This document shows, in pieces, positions 26,209 through 33,626 of a DNA stretch of 41,407 bases. Numbering within the stretch: the first letter of the stretch is position 1; every line of letters starts with the position of its first letter. Under the pieces are notes generated by a model, which was not told the origin of the DNA, ran no database searches, and saw only the letters and a list, made by a program, of their open reading frames with translations. The stretch comes from Gammaproteobacteria bacterium (GTDB taxonomy: Bacteria; Pseudomonadota; Gammaproteobacteria; Pseudomonadales; Balneatricaceae): NCBI GenBank assembly GCA_028598985.1, contig JAQRMV010000011.1, positions 1-41,407 on the forward strand. Direction: 5' to 3'. The translations under genes and the position numbers were made by a program.

Positions 26209-26265
26209 CTAGGCGCTGTATTCATTTACATTGGATGGCGCCATTTAATCTATAGGACTAACACA

Positions 26266-28398
26266 TTGAACCTTTCTCAAGATCATAGCAGAGAGCCAGT
26301 ACAGTTATTGAAACATGGCCCAATTGCCGAGATATGTATTGATAATCCACCTGTTAATGCCTTGTCACAACCCGTAAGGCAGGGCCTGTTAACTTGCCTT
26401 ACTGCCGCTGAAAAAGACCATGAGATACAGGCCGTAATAATCACCTGTAACGGGCGTACGTTTATTGCCGGTGCAGACATTTCTGAATTTGGTAAGTTGC
26501 TCCTAGAGCCTCATTTGCCAGATGTATTGGATCAATTGGATCGGTGCACCAAACCCATTGTGGCTGCGTTATTTGGCACCGTATTAGGTGGTGGGTTTGA
26601 AGTGGCATTGTCGTGTCATTATCGTGTGGCTCTGCCTCAAACCAAGTTAGGTTTGCCAGAAGTGACCTTAGGCTTGATCCCCGGTGCTGGTGGTACTCAG
26701 CTACTGCCTAGATTGGCGGGTGCTGAAATGGCGTTGGAGATGATTACCTCCGGAAAACCTCAAACCGCGCTACAACTATTTGACCATGGCGTTATTGATG
26801 TTTTGCTTGAACAAGGCTCATTATCAGTAACAAAGCAGGCCATAGAGTTTGCACTGCAAATAGTAAAAGCGGGCAAAGGCGCTCGTAGAGTGTCGCAAAT
26901 GATTATTGATACGGCCTCGTGTCCTAACGACCTGTTTGATCAGTGGCGTACCAAATTAGCTAAAAAAGCACGGGGCCAAAAGGCACCTCAATACTGTATT
27001 AATGCTATTGAAAATGCATTGCTTGTGCCCTTTGAAGAAGGTAAAAAGCGTGAGCGTGAAATGTTCATTAAGTGCCTTGAGTCATCTCAGTCTAGGGCCA
27101 TGCGACATGCATTTTTTGCGGAACGAAGTGCAGCTAAGTTACCCCCAGCCTACAACCACCTTGAACATGCCGACCTATTGCCTATACAACAGGTGGCAGT
27201 GATCGGTGCCGGTACCATGGGGGGTGGCATTGCAATTTGTTTTGCTAATGCAGGTATTAGTGTTCAGTTATTAGAAATGAGTGAAGACAACCTTGCCCGT
27301 GGGTTAGCCGCAATACGCACCCGTTTTGAACAAGCGCTCAAGCGTGGCTTAATTACGCAACAGCAGTTAGACAAGCGCATGAGCTTGATTGTAGGCACTT
27401 GCAACTATGAAGACCTCAATACTGTGGACTTGGTGGTTGAAGCAGCTTTTGAAACCATAGCGGTTAAACAACAAATATTTTCTACTTTAGATCGGGTGTG
27501 TAAAGCCGAGGCCATTTTGGCCACTAATACATCTTATTTAGACATCAATAAGATAGCCAAATCTACCTCGCGCACCCACAAAGTGATAGGTATGCACTTT
27601 TTTAGTCCGGCTAATATAATGAAGCTGTTAGAAGTAGTTTATGCCGCTGATACCGATGAGCAAAGCGTTAAAACGGTAATGGCCTTGGGTAAAAAATTAG
27701 GCAAGGTGTCGGTTGCTGTAGGCGTGTGTTATGGCTTTGTTGGTAACAGAATGTACGCTTGTTATGGGCGCGAAGCCAATATGTTGTTACTCGAAGGGGC
27801 TAGCCCACAGCAAATAGATACGGCCATGAAAAACTGGGGAATGGCCATGGGGCCATTGGCGGTTAATGACATGTCGGGCATAGATATCGGATATAAAGCT
27901 AGACAGGAAAATCCGCCAGTCACACCAGATCCACTCTATTTTCGGGCTGCCGACTTAATGGTTGAGGCAGGCCGTTTGGGCCAAAAAACAGCGGCGGGTT
28001 TTTATCGTTACGATACACAAACTAAAAAGCTACAGGTAGACGACGCAGTATTGCCTATGTTCGCCGAAGAGGCGCTAAAGCTAGGTGTTATTCAGCGTGA
28101 CGATATCTCTGAGCAAGAAATACAACATCGTTTAATATTTTCCTTAATAAACGAAGGCGCTACTATTCTGTCTGAAGGTATAGCCACTAGAGCCAGCGAT
28201 ATTGATGCCATTTGGCTCAATGGTTATGGTTTTCCTCGGCATTTAGGTGGGCCAATGTGTTACGCCGATGAAATAGGTTTGGACAAAGTGGTGGCAGGTA
28301 TCAAAACCTACCAACAGCAAGGCAATGGCCTTTATTGGCAAACTGCGCCACTGTTAGAAACGTTGCTCTTAAGTGGCGGCAAGCTGGCACAACAATAA
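26266..28398 (+). CDS. Fused enoyl-CoA hydratase / 3-hydroxyacyl-CoA dehydrogenase (PaaF+PaaH role)
   Basis: A 710-residue bifunctional beta-oxidation enzyme. The N-terminal crotonase domain (about 10-195) keeps both catalytic glutamates, E112 in LGGGFEVAL and E132 in GLPEVTLG, and the GAGGTQLLPRL stretch. The NAD-binding domain starts with VIGAGTMGGGIA (GxGxxG at 314-319), and H444 in GMHFFSPANIMKL is the likely dehydrogenase histidine. Two C-terminal dimerisation repeats follow, as in peroxisomal-type multifunctional enzymes. Separate paaF and paaH are missing, so this protein probably hydrates 2,3-dehydroadipyl-CoA and oxidises 3-hydroxyadipyl-CoA; this is inferred from context. Translation starts at TTG 26266, with AGGA eight bases upstream and no nearby in-frame ATG. 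Confidence 0.9.
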   Translation: MNLSQDHSREPVQLLKHGPIAEICIDNPPVNALSQPVRQGLLTCLTAAEKDHEIQAVIITCNGRTFIAGADISEFGKLLLEPHLPDVLDQLDRCTKPIVAALFGTVLGGGFEVALSCHYRVALPQTKLGLPEVTLGLIPGAGGTQLLPRLAGAEMALEMITSGKPQTALQLFDHGVIDVLLEQGSLSVTKQAIEFALQIVKAGKGARRVSQMIIDTASCPNDLFDQWRTKLAKKARGQKAPQYCINAIENALLVPFEEGKKREREMFIKCLESSQSRAMRHAFFAERSAAKLPPAYNHLEHADLLPIQQVAVIGAGTMGGGIAICFANAGISVQLLEMSEDNLARGLAAIRTRFEQALKRGLITQQQLDKRMSLIVGTCNYEDLNTVDLVVEAAFETIAVKQQIFSTLDRVCKAEAILATNTSYLDINKIAKSTSRTHKVIGMHFFSPANIMKLLEVVYAADTDEQSVKTVMALGKKLGKVSVAVGVCYGFVGNRMYACYGREANMLLLEGASPQQIDTAMKNWGMAMGPLAVNDMSGIDIGYKARQENPPVTPDPLYFRAADLMVEAGRLGQKTAAGFYRYDTQTKKLQVDDAVLPMFAEEALKLGVIQRDDISEQEIQHRLIFSLINEGATILSEGIATRASDIDAIWLNGYGFPRHLGGPMCYADEIGLDKVVAGIKTYQQQGNGLYWQTAPLLETLLLSGGKLAQQ

Positions 28399-28417
28399 CG
28401 GCTGTTAGTTTGCTGGG

Positions 28418-29230
28418 TTAATACACCCCTGTTTCCGGTGTCTTAGTAGAGCGGTTTTCCTGCGATTTTTTGTATTGTGCTACGAGACTGTCGGTGGCTT
28501 TAACGAAGCTAGTCACGTCGGTGCCTACGGCAACGAAGGTGGCGCCGAGCTCGAGGTACTCTTGTACTAACTCTGGCACAGCCATAAGAATGCCAGCGGC
28601 TTTGTCTGCAGCTACTATCTGCTCAATAGCCGTGCGTACGGCTTGTTGCACCGGCTGAGCGGTAGGTTGGCCTAGGTAACCCATGTCGGCCGCTAGGTCC
28701 GCAGGGCCAATAAAAACGCCGTCTATACCGTCTACGGAAAGTATTTCATCTAGATTATCTAACCCACGTTGCGCTTCAATCTGTATGAGCAAACATACTT
28801 GGTGGTTGGCCGTTTGTAGATAGTCTGGGATACGGTTGTGGTGTGACGCACGGGCTAAGGCTGCACCTACGCCTCTAATGCCTTGAGGGGGGTAATTCAT
28901 GGCTTGTACAAGCTGCTTGGCTTGCTCGGCGGTTTCGACCATAGGCACCAACACAGTTTGGCAGCCCAAGTCTAGAATTTGTTTAATCATCCAAGTTTCG
29001 CCTACGGGCGGGCGAATGACAATGCTCGATTGTGAGCCTTGTAGGGCATGCATTTGGCTAATGAGGCTAGTAATGTCGTTGGGGCCGTGCTCAGCATCAA
29101 TCAACAACCAATCAAAGCCTGCTCCACCGGCAATTTCTGCTGCGTTGGGGCTACCCATACCTAACCAAAAACCAATTTGTTGTTGGCCTGCTAAAAGCTT
29201 TTGTTTAAACTGATTCATAGGTGCGGGCAT
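28418..29230 (-). CDS. hpaI: HpaI: 4-hydroxy-2-oxoheptanedioate aldolase
   Basis: Class II pyruvate aldolase, the last enzyme of the homoprotocatechuate meta pathway, giving pyruvate and succinic semialdehyde. It has about 270 residues (E. coli about 262). FDWLLIDAEHGPND holds the catalytic His (H48), IVIRPP the pyruvate-binding Arg, and GVFIGPADLAADMGYLG the metal site; the C terminus ETGVY also matches. The ATG at 29230 has AAGGA seven bases upstream, so the longer reading frame to 29284, which would run into hpaH, is not needed. It is the last gene of the minus-strand operon and convergent with the paa operon, 19 bases away. Confidence 0.95.
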   Translation of the reverse strand: MPAPMNQFKQKLLAGQQQIGFWLGMGSPNAAEIAGGAGFDWLLIDAEHGPNDITSLISQMHALQGSQSSIVIRPPVGETWMIKQILDLGCQTVLVPMVETAEQAKQLVQAMNYPPQGIRGVGAALARASHHNRIPDYLQTANHQVCLLIQIEAQRGLDNLDEILSVDGIDGVFIGPADLAADMGYLGQPTAQPVQQAVRTAIEQIVAADKAAGILMAVPELVQEYLELGATFVAVGTDVTSFVKATDSLVAQYKKSQENRSTKTPETGVY

Positions 29231-29249
29231 GGGTGGGTCCTTAGTAGTG

Positions 29250-30053
29250 TTAAAAGCGGCAGCTAACCTGGCCAAATTCACCAAAATCGGCTTCGATTAG
29301 GGCACCTGCTTGGGTTTCTATAGGGCGTATAAACGAACCAGAAAGTACGATTTCCCCCGCCTTAATGCTATCACCATATTGATTTAACCGCTCGGCTAAC
29401 CAAGCAATTCCTAATGCCGGTTGATTAAGTACTCCTGCACCTAAACCAGTTTCTTCTACTGCGCCGTTGGCGCTAACGATGGCACCAATCCAACGCATGT
29501 CCACGTCTTTAGGGTCGGTGCGTTGTGCACCTAATACCAAACCCGCGTTGGCAGCATTGTCGGCAATGGTGTCGAACACGTTGCGGGCCACGCCAGTTTG
29601 GGGGCATTGGCGGTGAATACGGGTATCCAGTATCTCCAAAGAAGGCACTAGATAATCCGTAGCGGCGATCACTTGCGCTACACTTATGCTATCGCCAGCA
29701 AGGTCGTGTTTCATCACAAAGGCAATTTCGGCTTCTACACGGGGTTGAATAAACCGATCTTGGGGGATGTGGCTGCCACTTTTGAACAACATGTCATCAA
29801 ACAAAACTCCAGAATCTGGAATATCAATTTTCAATGCCGCTTGCATGGCTTTAGAGGTAAGACCTATTTTATGGCCTACAATACGGCCACCTTTGGCGAG
29901 TTTGTGAGCTATCCAGCCTGCTTGAATGGCATAAGCGTCGTCCATGGTCATATTGGGGTAGGCCAGCGACATCAACCCCGTTTGTTGGCGGTTTTGTTCG
30001 GCCCTGTCTAGGCGTTGCGACGCCTCTTCAATCTGTTGAATTGTGAGAGACAT
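29250..30053 (-). CDS. hpaH: HpaH: 2-oxohept-4-ene-1,7-dioate hydratase
   Basis: Metal-dependent hydratase of the MhpD/FAH-like group, adding water to 2-oxohept-4-ene-1,7-dioate before aldol cleavage by HpaI. It has 267 residues, the E. coli HpaH length. Diagnostic stretches are GHKIGLTSKAMQAAL, FIQPRVEAEIAFVM (metal-binding glutamates), FDTIADNAANAGLVLG and ETGLGAGVLNQPALGIAWLA. It lies five bases after the FAH-family gene and 19 bases before hpaI. Confidence 0.95.
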   Translation of the reverse strand: MSLTIQQIEEASQRLDRAEQNRQQTGLMSLAYPNMTMDDAYAIQAGWIAHKLAKGGRIVGHKIGLTSKAMQAALKIDIPDSGVLFDDMLFKSGSHIPQDRFIQPRVEAEIAFVMKHDLAGDSISVAQVIAATDYLVPSLEILDTRIHRQCPQTGVARNVFDTIADNAANAGLVLGAQRTDPKDVDMRWIGAIVSANGAVEETGLGAGVLNQPALGIAWLAERLNQYGDSIKAGEIVLSGSFIRPIETQAGALIEADFGEFGQVSCRF

Positions 30054-30058
30054 GATTA

Positions 30059-30931
30059 TTAGGCCTCATCAACAATAGTGTTGCGTAGGCAACCAATGCC
30101 TTCGGCTGTTACCTCTACCACATCGCCGGGTTGTAAATACACTGGGGGGTCTAGGCGTGCGCCAGAACCTGTGGGAGTGCCCGTGACAATAATGTCGCCA
30201 GGCACTAGGGTGGTGAAGGTGGAAATGTAATTAATAATGTAGCGGAAGTCGAACATCATGCGGCCAGTGCGATCTTCTTGGCGGAGTTCACCATTCACTT
30301 TGGTAGTGAGGCGAATGTCGGCAATTTGGCTTTCATCTTTGTACGCCACCATCCATGGGCCAATAGCACCGCTAGAATCAAAGTTTTTACCTTGAGTCAC
30401 ATTAAACTTAGCGTGGCGCACCCAATCTCGTAAAGTGCCTTCGTTACATAGGCTTATACCAGCGATATGGTCTAGGGCGGTTTGTTTGCTGATGTGACGG
30501 CCACCTTTACCGATTACAATCACTACTTCACCTTCGTAATCCAATTGGCTAGAGGCCTTGGGGCGTACTAGAGGCGTATCGTGGCCAGTAAAAGAACGGG
30601 CAAAACGGATGAACATAGAAGGAAATGGAGGCGCATCTTGACCATCTTTGTATTCTTCGTTACGGGCGGGGTAGTTTACGCCAATACAAATAAGCTTTTC
30701 GGCGTTATTGATGGGGATTTGGTAGCTAAAACTACCAGTTTTAAAGTCATCGGCCTGGCCTTGCGCTGCAGTCGCTACAGCGTCTAATTGGTCTGCATCA
30801 ATCACGTCTTTTAAGGTAGGGTATTGCGCACCAAAGGTGTTGCTTAAGCTAATAAAACCGGTGTCGGTGACTAGGCCATAATGGCTTTCGTTGTTGGCAG
30901 TAACGGTGGCAAATTTTGGATAATTACTCAT
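30059..30931 (-). CDS. hpaG: HpaG-type FAH-family isomerase/decarboxylase (single domain)
   Basis: Fumarylacetoacetate hydrolase-family protein, 290 residues. Metal-binding motif DYEGEVVIVIGKGG, conserved GVNYPARNEE and NEGTLRDWVRHAKFNVTQGKNFD, and the C-terminal GDIIVTGTPTGSGARL are visible. Its position between hpaE and hpaH indicates the step from 5-oxopent-3-ene-1,2,5-tricarboxylate to 2-hydroxyhepta-2,4-diene-1,7-dioate (decarboxylation and isomerisation). E. coli HpaG is a tandem duplication of about 429 residues; here there is one full-length FAH domain with a longer N terminus. A set of 12-bp repeats lies just before its ribosome site (ACAGGT). Confidence 0.85.
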   Translation of the reverse strand: MSNYPKFATVTANNESHYGLVTDTGFISLSNTFGAQYPTLKDVIDADQLDAVATAAQGQADDFKTGSFSYQIPINNAEKLICIGVNYPARNEEYKDGQDAPPFPSMFIRFARSFTGHDTPLVRPKASSQLDYEGEVVIVIGKGGRHISKQTALDHIAGISLCNEGTLRDWVRHAKFNVTQGKNFDSSGAIGPWMVAYKDESQIADIRLTTKVNGELRQEDRTGRMMFDFRYIINYISTFTTLVPGDIIVTGTPTGSGARLDPPVYLQPGDVVEVTAEGIGCLRNTIVDEA

Positions 30932-30943
30932 GATAGTACCTGT

Positions 30944-30979
30944 ATAGTGACCTGAATGGTGACCTAAATAGTGACCTGG
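30944..30979. repeat. Three tandem 12-bp repeats upstream of hpaG
   Basis: Units 30944-30955 (ATAGTGACCTGA), 30956-30967 (ATGGTGACCTAA) and 30968-30979 (ATAGTGACCTGG) stand head to tail in the 59-bp gap between hpaE and hpaG. Read on the coding strand each unit contains AGGTCAC, and the hpaG ribosome site ACAGGT follows as a shortened fourth unit. Confidence 0.8.
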
Positions 30980-30990
30980 TTTTGTTGGTG

Positions 30991-32502
30991 TTATTTAGCA
31001 AGCTGAGGTGGTTGATGGCCAGCCATCGCAAAACTAATATTTTTAGTTTCCATATAGAAGTCAAACGACCAATCACCACCATCGCGGCCAATACCAGAGG
31101 CTTTAACACCACCAAATGGTGCGGGCAAATGGCGCGAGTTTTCTGAATTAATCCAAATCATGCCTGCTGCTAGTTGATCGGCAATAGCCCAACAACGCTC
31201 TACGTTTTGGCTCCACAAATAGCCTGCCAAGCCGTACTTAGTGTCGTTGGCAATAGCCACAGCCTCGGCATCATCTTTAAAGGGAATGGCCGTTAATACG
31301 GGGCCAAAAATCTCTTCTTGAGCCACACGCATTTGGTTGTGGGCCTGGGTAAAAAGTGTAGGTTCTACATAACAGCCAGACAGTTCAGCCACCTTTTTAC
31401 CGCCAGCCGCAATGGTAGCACCATCGGCTTTAGCGGCTTCAAAATAAGACAAGACTTTAGCTTCGTGTTCAGGATGGATTAGTGGTCCAATAACCGTGTT
31501 AGGGTCTAGGGGGTGGCCTACTTTAATACGTTTAGCGCGGTCTGCTACCCGGGCGCAAAAGGTGTCGTAGATGCTTTCTTCTACCAATAAGCGTGACGAT
31601 GAGGTGCAACGTTCACCATTGAGTGAATAGATCATAAAGGCAACGGCGTCGGCGGCCTTGTCTAGATCTGCATCGGCAAAAACTAATACGGGGTTTTTGC
31701 CACCTAACTCAAGGTGGGCGCGTTTTAAGGTGTCTGCGCCTTGTTTTTGAATCAGTGAACCAGTGCGGCTTTCTCCTACAAATGCAATGGCTTTAATTAA
31801 TGGGTGTTCGGTAAGGGTTTTTCCAGCATCTTCTCCCATGCCATTGACTAAGTTCCACACGCCTTTCGGCAAGCCTGCGTCTTCGGCAATTTGGATGAGT
31901 AAACTCGCCGTTAATGGAGAAAATTCCGCTGGTTTATGCACAATAGTGCAACCTGCAGCTAACGCTGGAGCAATTTTCCAGGTGGATAACATAAATGGCG
32001 TATTCCACGGCGTAATCACACCAACAGGTCCAATGGGGTTGCGTTGGGTTACATTAACTTGGCCTTGAACATAAAGTGATTGGCCATCTTGAGCTTGCAC
32101 GGCTTTGTCGGCAAAAAATCGGAAGTTCTCTGCGCCCCTTAAAGCGGCTTTAGCCATAAACTTAATCGCTTGGCCCGTATCTATACACTCCAATAATGCA
32201 ATTTCTTGAGCCCGGGCTTCTATACCGTCTGCCACCTTGTGGAGAATTTTTTGGCGTTGTTTGCCACTCATAGCTGCCCATGGGGCAAAGGCACGGTGGG
32301 CCGCTTTAGCCGCAAGGTCTATATCGGCGGCTTTGCCATGGGCTACTTTAGCTAGGGGTTTTAGGTTAATGGGCGATAAACTTTCAAACCAAGTATTGTC
32401 TAAGGCAGGTTGTTGTAGGCCGTCGATGTGGTTTAACACGCCACCTTCAAACTGGGTTAAATATTGTGCGGCGTGTTGCTGATTTTGGGCGAAGCTGCTC
32501 AT
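30991..32502 (-). CDS. hpaE: HpaE: 5-carboxymethyl-2-hydroxymuconate semialdehyde dehydrogenase
   Basis: NAD-dependent aldehyde dehydrogenase oxidising the ring-cleavage product of homoprotocatechuate. It has about 503 residues (E. coli 488). It shows ITPWNTPFMLSTWKIAPALA, the general-base Glu in AHLELGGKNPVLVF, nucleophile Cys in NGERCTSSSR, EEIFGPVLTAIPF and the C-terminal PFGGVKASGIGRDGGDWSFDFY, a tail typical of HpaE. The ATG at 32502 shares a base with the hpaF stop (TGATG) and has AAGGA eight bases upstream; a TTG one codon earlier is less likely. Confidence 0.95.
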   Translation of the reverse strand: MSSFAQNQQHAAQYLTQFEGGVLNHIDGLQQPALDNTWFESLSPINLKPLAKVAHGKAADIDLAAKAAHRAFAPWAAMSGKQRQKILHKVADGIEARAQEIALLECIDTGQAIKFMAKAALRGAENFRFFADKAVQAQDGQSLYVQGQVNVTQRNPIGPVGVITPWNTPFMLSTWKIAPALAAGCTIVHKPAEFSPLTASLLIQIAEDAGLPKGVWNLVNGMGEDAGKTLTEHPLIKAIAFVGESRTGSLIQKQGADTLKRAHLELGGKNPVLVFADADLDKAADAVAFMIYSLNGERCTSSSRLLVEESIYDTFCARVADRAKRIKVGHPLDPNTVIGPLIHPEHEAKVLSYFEAAKADGATIAAGGKKVAELSGCYVEPTLFTQAHNQMRVAQEEIFGPVLTAIPFKDDAEAVAIANDTKYGLAGYLWSQNVERCWAIADQLAAGMIWINSENSRHLPAPFGGVKASGIGRDGGDWSFDFYMETKNISFAMAGHQPPQLAK

Positions 32503-32909
32503 CAATTATTTCCTTGGTTGGCGGCTGAGTTGCGAATACGTGGGTGCATGGCGTTGGTCTTCCAGCTGAGAGGGGTGTTGATTTCCCGTACCTCTATGGA
32601 AAGCGCAAAATAGGGCTGAGCTAGCTGGGGTGCTAGGAATGTATTCATGGTGGTATTAATGGCTTCACCAAGGCGCTCTTTGTCGGCTTGGCTGCGGCCT
32701 AAACCAATACGAATAGAGGTGTCGATAAAGCTATTTTGTGGCAGTAAATCGGCCACTGCGTAATGATCACACTTCATCGCCCGTACCCGCACAGCACCGA
32801 GTTCAAATAAGCCAGTATCGATACCGGCGCTATGAATGGCGCGGCATAAGCCGTCAAAGTCCACTTGTGATTCGAGGTTGGCGGAATATTCCATAGTGAC
32901 GTGGGGCAT
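32502..32909 (-). CDS. hpaF: HpaF: 5-carboxymethyl-2-hydroxymuconate delta-isomerase
   Basis: Small isomerase of the tautomerase (4-OT/MIF) superfamily, 135 residues (E. coli 126). The protein begins MPHVTMEYSANL, so removal of Met exposes the catalytic Pro1. SIRIGLGRSQADKERLGEAI in the second half is typical of the family. GAGG six bases before the ATG is the ribosome site. It is the first gene of the operon hpaF-E-G-H-I, and a palindrome shared with the hydroxylase operon lies 35 bases upstream. Confidence 0.92.
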   Translation of the reverse strand: MPHVTMEYSANLESQVDFDGLCRAIHSAGIDTGLFELGAVRVRAMKCDHYAVADLLPQNSFIDTSIRIGLGRSQADKERLGEAINTTMNTFLAPQLAQPYFALSIEVREINTPLSWKTNAMHPRIRNSAANQGNN

Positions 32910-32943
32910 GGGTGAGCCTCTTTATATGCGATGTGTTAAAAAT

Positions 32944-32961
32944 TAATTAATATGTTAACTA
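32944..32961. promoter_or_regulatory. Putative HpaR operator upstream of hpaF
   Basis: The 18-mer from 32944 to 32961 reads TAATTAATATGTTAACTA. It matches the reverse complement of the site at 35722-35739 at 17 of 18 positions and is itself a near-palindrome (arms TARTTAA/TTAACTA). It lies 35 bases before hpaF. Its size and symmetry fit a MarR-family dimer, and hpaR is encoded next to it. Confidence 0.7.
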
Positions 32962-32997
32962 AGTTATGGGTATGATGCAAATCATGTTTGCCTTATG

Positions 32998-33019
32998 TCT
33001 GGTTCCCACGCGGAGTATG
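32998..33019. repeat. Degenerate half copy of REP-like palindrome
   Basis: TCTGGTTCCCACGCGGAGTATG begins like the 49-bp repeats that follow directly but diverges after GTTCCCACGC and lacks the closing TGGGAA arm. It looks like a decayed or partly deleted first unit. Confidence 0.55.
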
Positions 33020-33117
33020 TCTCGTTCCCATGCTCTGCGTGGGAATGTAATGTGGGAGTGTGCAGTTGTCTCGTTCCCATGCTCTGCGTGGGAATGTATT
33101 GTAGGAGTGTGTAGTTA
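33020..33117. repeat. Tandem pair of 49-bp REP-like units
   Basis: Units 33020-33068 and 33069-33117 are identical at 45 of 49 positions. Each contains the hairpin CGTTCCCATGC-TCT-GCGTGGGAATG, an 11-bp stem with G-T wobbles and a three-base loop, followed by a conserved spacer ending GAGTGTG(C/T)AGTT. Palindromes of this family are common in intergenic spaces of gammaproteobacteria. A further copy stands at the end of this window. No transposase gene is adjacent. Confidence 0.85.
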
Positions 33118-33129
33118 ACCTGTTTAGTA
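33112..33129. promoter_or_regulatory. Weaker HpaR-like site upstream of hpaR
   Basis: TAGTTAAC-CTGTTTAGTA matches the hydroxylase-operon site (35722-35739) at 14 of 18 positions, including the whole left arm TAGTTAAC. It overlaps the likely -35 region of hpaR, which would allow autoregulation. It starts inside the last bases of the second REP-like unit. Confidence 0.4.
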
Positions 33130-33151
33130 ATTTGGATTAAGGCCGTATAAT
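33123..33151 (+). promoter_or_regulatory. Predicted hpaR promoter
   Basis: A perfect -10 TATAAT lies at 33146-33151, with a poor -35 (TTTAGT, 33123-33128) 17 bases upstream. The -10 is 36 bases before the hpaR start. A weak -35 would suit a low-level regulator gene. Confidence 0.5.
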
Positions 33152-33187
33152 GATAATAACGCAACTCATAATTGTTCGAGACTGACT

Positions 33188-33613
33188 ATGCAGCCTATTA
33201 AAACAGACCGTGCCTTACCTTTGGCCTTATTAAGAGCGCGGGAAACGGTGATGTCCCCCATTCGTAAGGTGCTTCAAGCCCATGATGTCACCGACCAGCA
33301 GTGGCGAGTATTACGGGTATTACACGAAAACGGTTTGATGGATGCCAAAGAATTAGCAAAAAGTGCCTGTGTATTGGCGCCAAGTCTTACCCGTATCATT
33401 AAACATCTAGAACAAAGCAATATGCTCACACGCCGTGTTGACGTTAAAGACGGCCGCCGAATCTTACTGCAAGCACTACCTTTGGGTACGCAGTTAATCG
33501 AATCTGTTACACCAGAAGTACAGGTGATCTACCAAGGGTTAAGTGATAAATATGGTGCTCAAAAAATGAGCGACTTGTTAGATTTATTACACGATGTGGT
33601 AGAGCTAAACTAA
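33188..33613 (+). CDS. hpaR: HpaR: MarR-family repressor of homoprotocatechuate genes
   Basis: MarR-type winged-helix repressor, 141 residues (E. coli HpaR about 149). The family core is clear: LPLALLRARETVMSPIRKVL, VTDQQWRVLRVLHENG, then the recognition region ELAKSACVLAPSLTRIIKHLE and the wing DVKDGRR. In E. coli HpaR is released by homoprotocatechuate or hydroxyphenylacetates. It is divergent from hpaF and convergent with hpaD, with 13 bases between the stops. Palindromes before hpaF, the hydroxylase gene and hpaR itself are its likely targets. Confidence 0.93.
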   Translation: MQPIKTDRALPLALLRARETVMSPIRKVLQAHDVTDQQWRVLRVLHENGLMDAKELAKSACVLAPSLTRIIKHLEQSNMLTRRVDVKDGRRILLQALPLGTQLIESVTPEVQVIYQGLSDKYGAQKMSDLLDLLHDVVELN

Positions 33614-33626
33614 ATTGCAGACTTGT

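Noticed and set aside
26235-26244. ATGGCGCCAT palindrome upstream of the fused hydratase-dehydrogenase gene
   Set aside because: A single 10-bp palindrome not repeated at other paa starts; expected occasionally by chance.
32998-33117. CRISPR-like array
   Set aside because: Only two full units directly adjoining, no unique spacers, hairpin of the REP type and no cas genes.
32982-33164. Minus-strand 60-codon frame in the hpaF-hpaR gap
   Set aside because: Its repeated peptide is only the translation of the 49-bp REP-like units.
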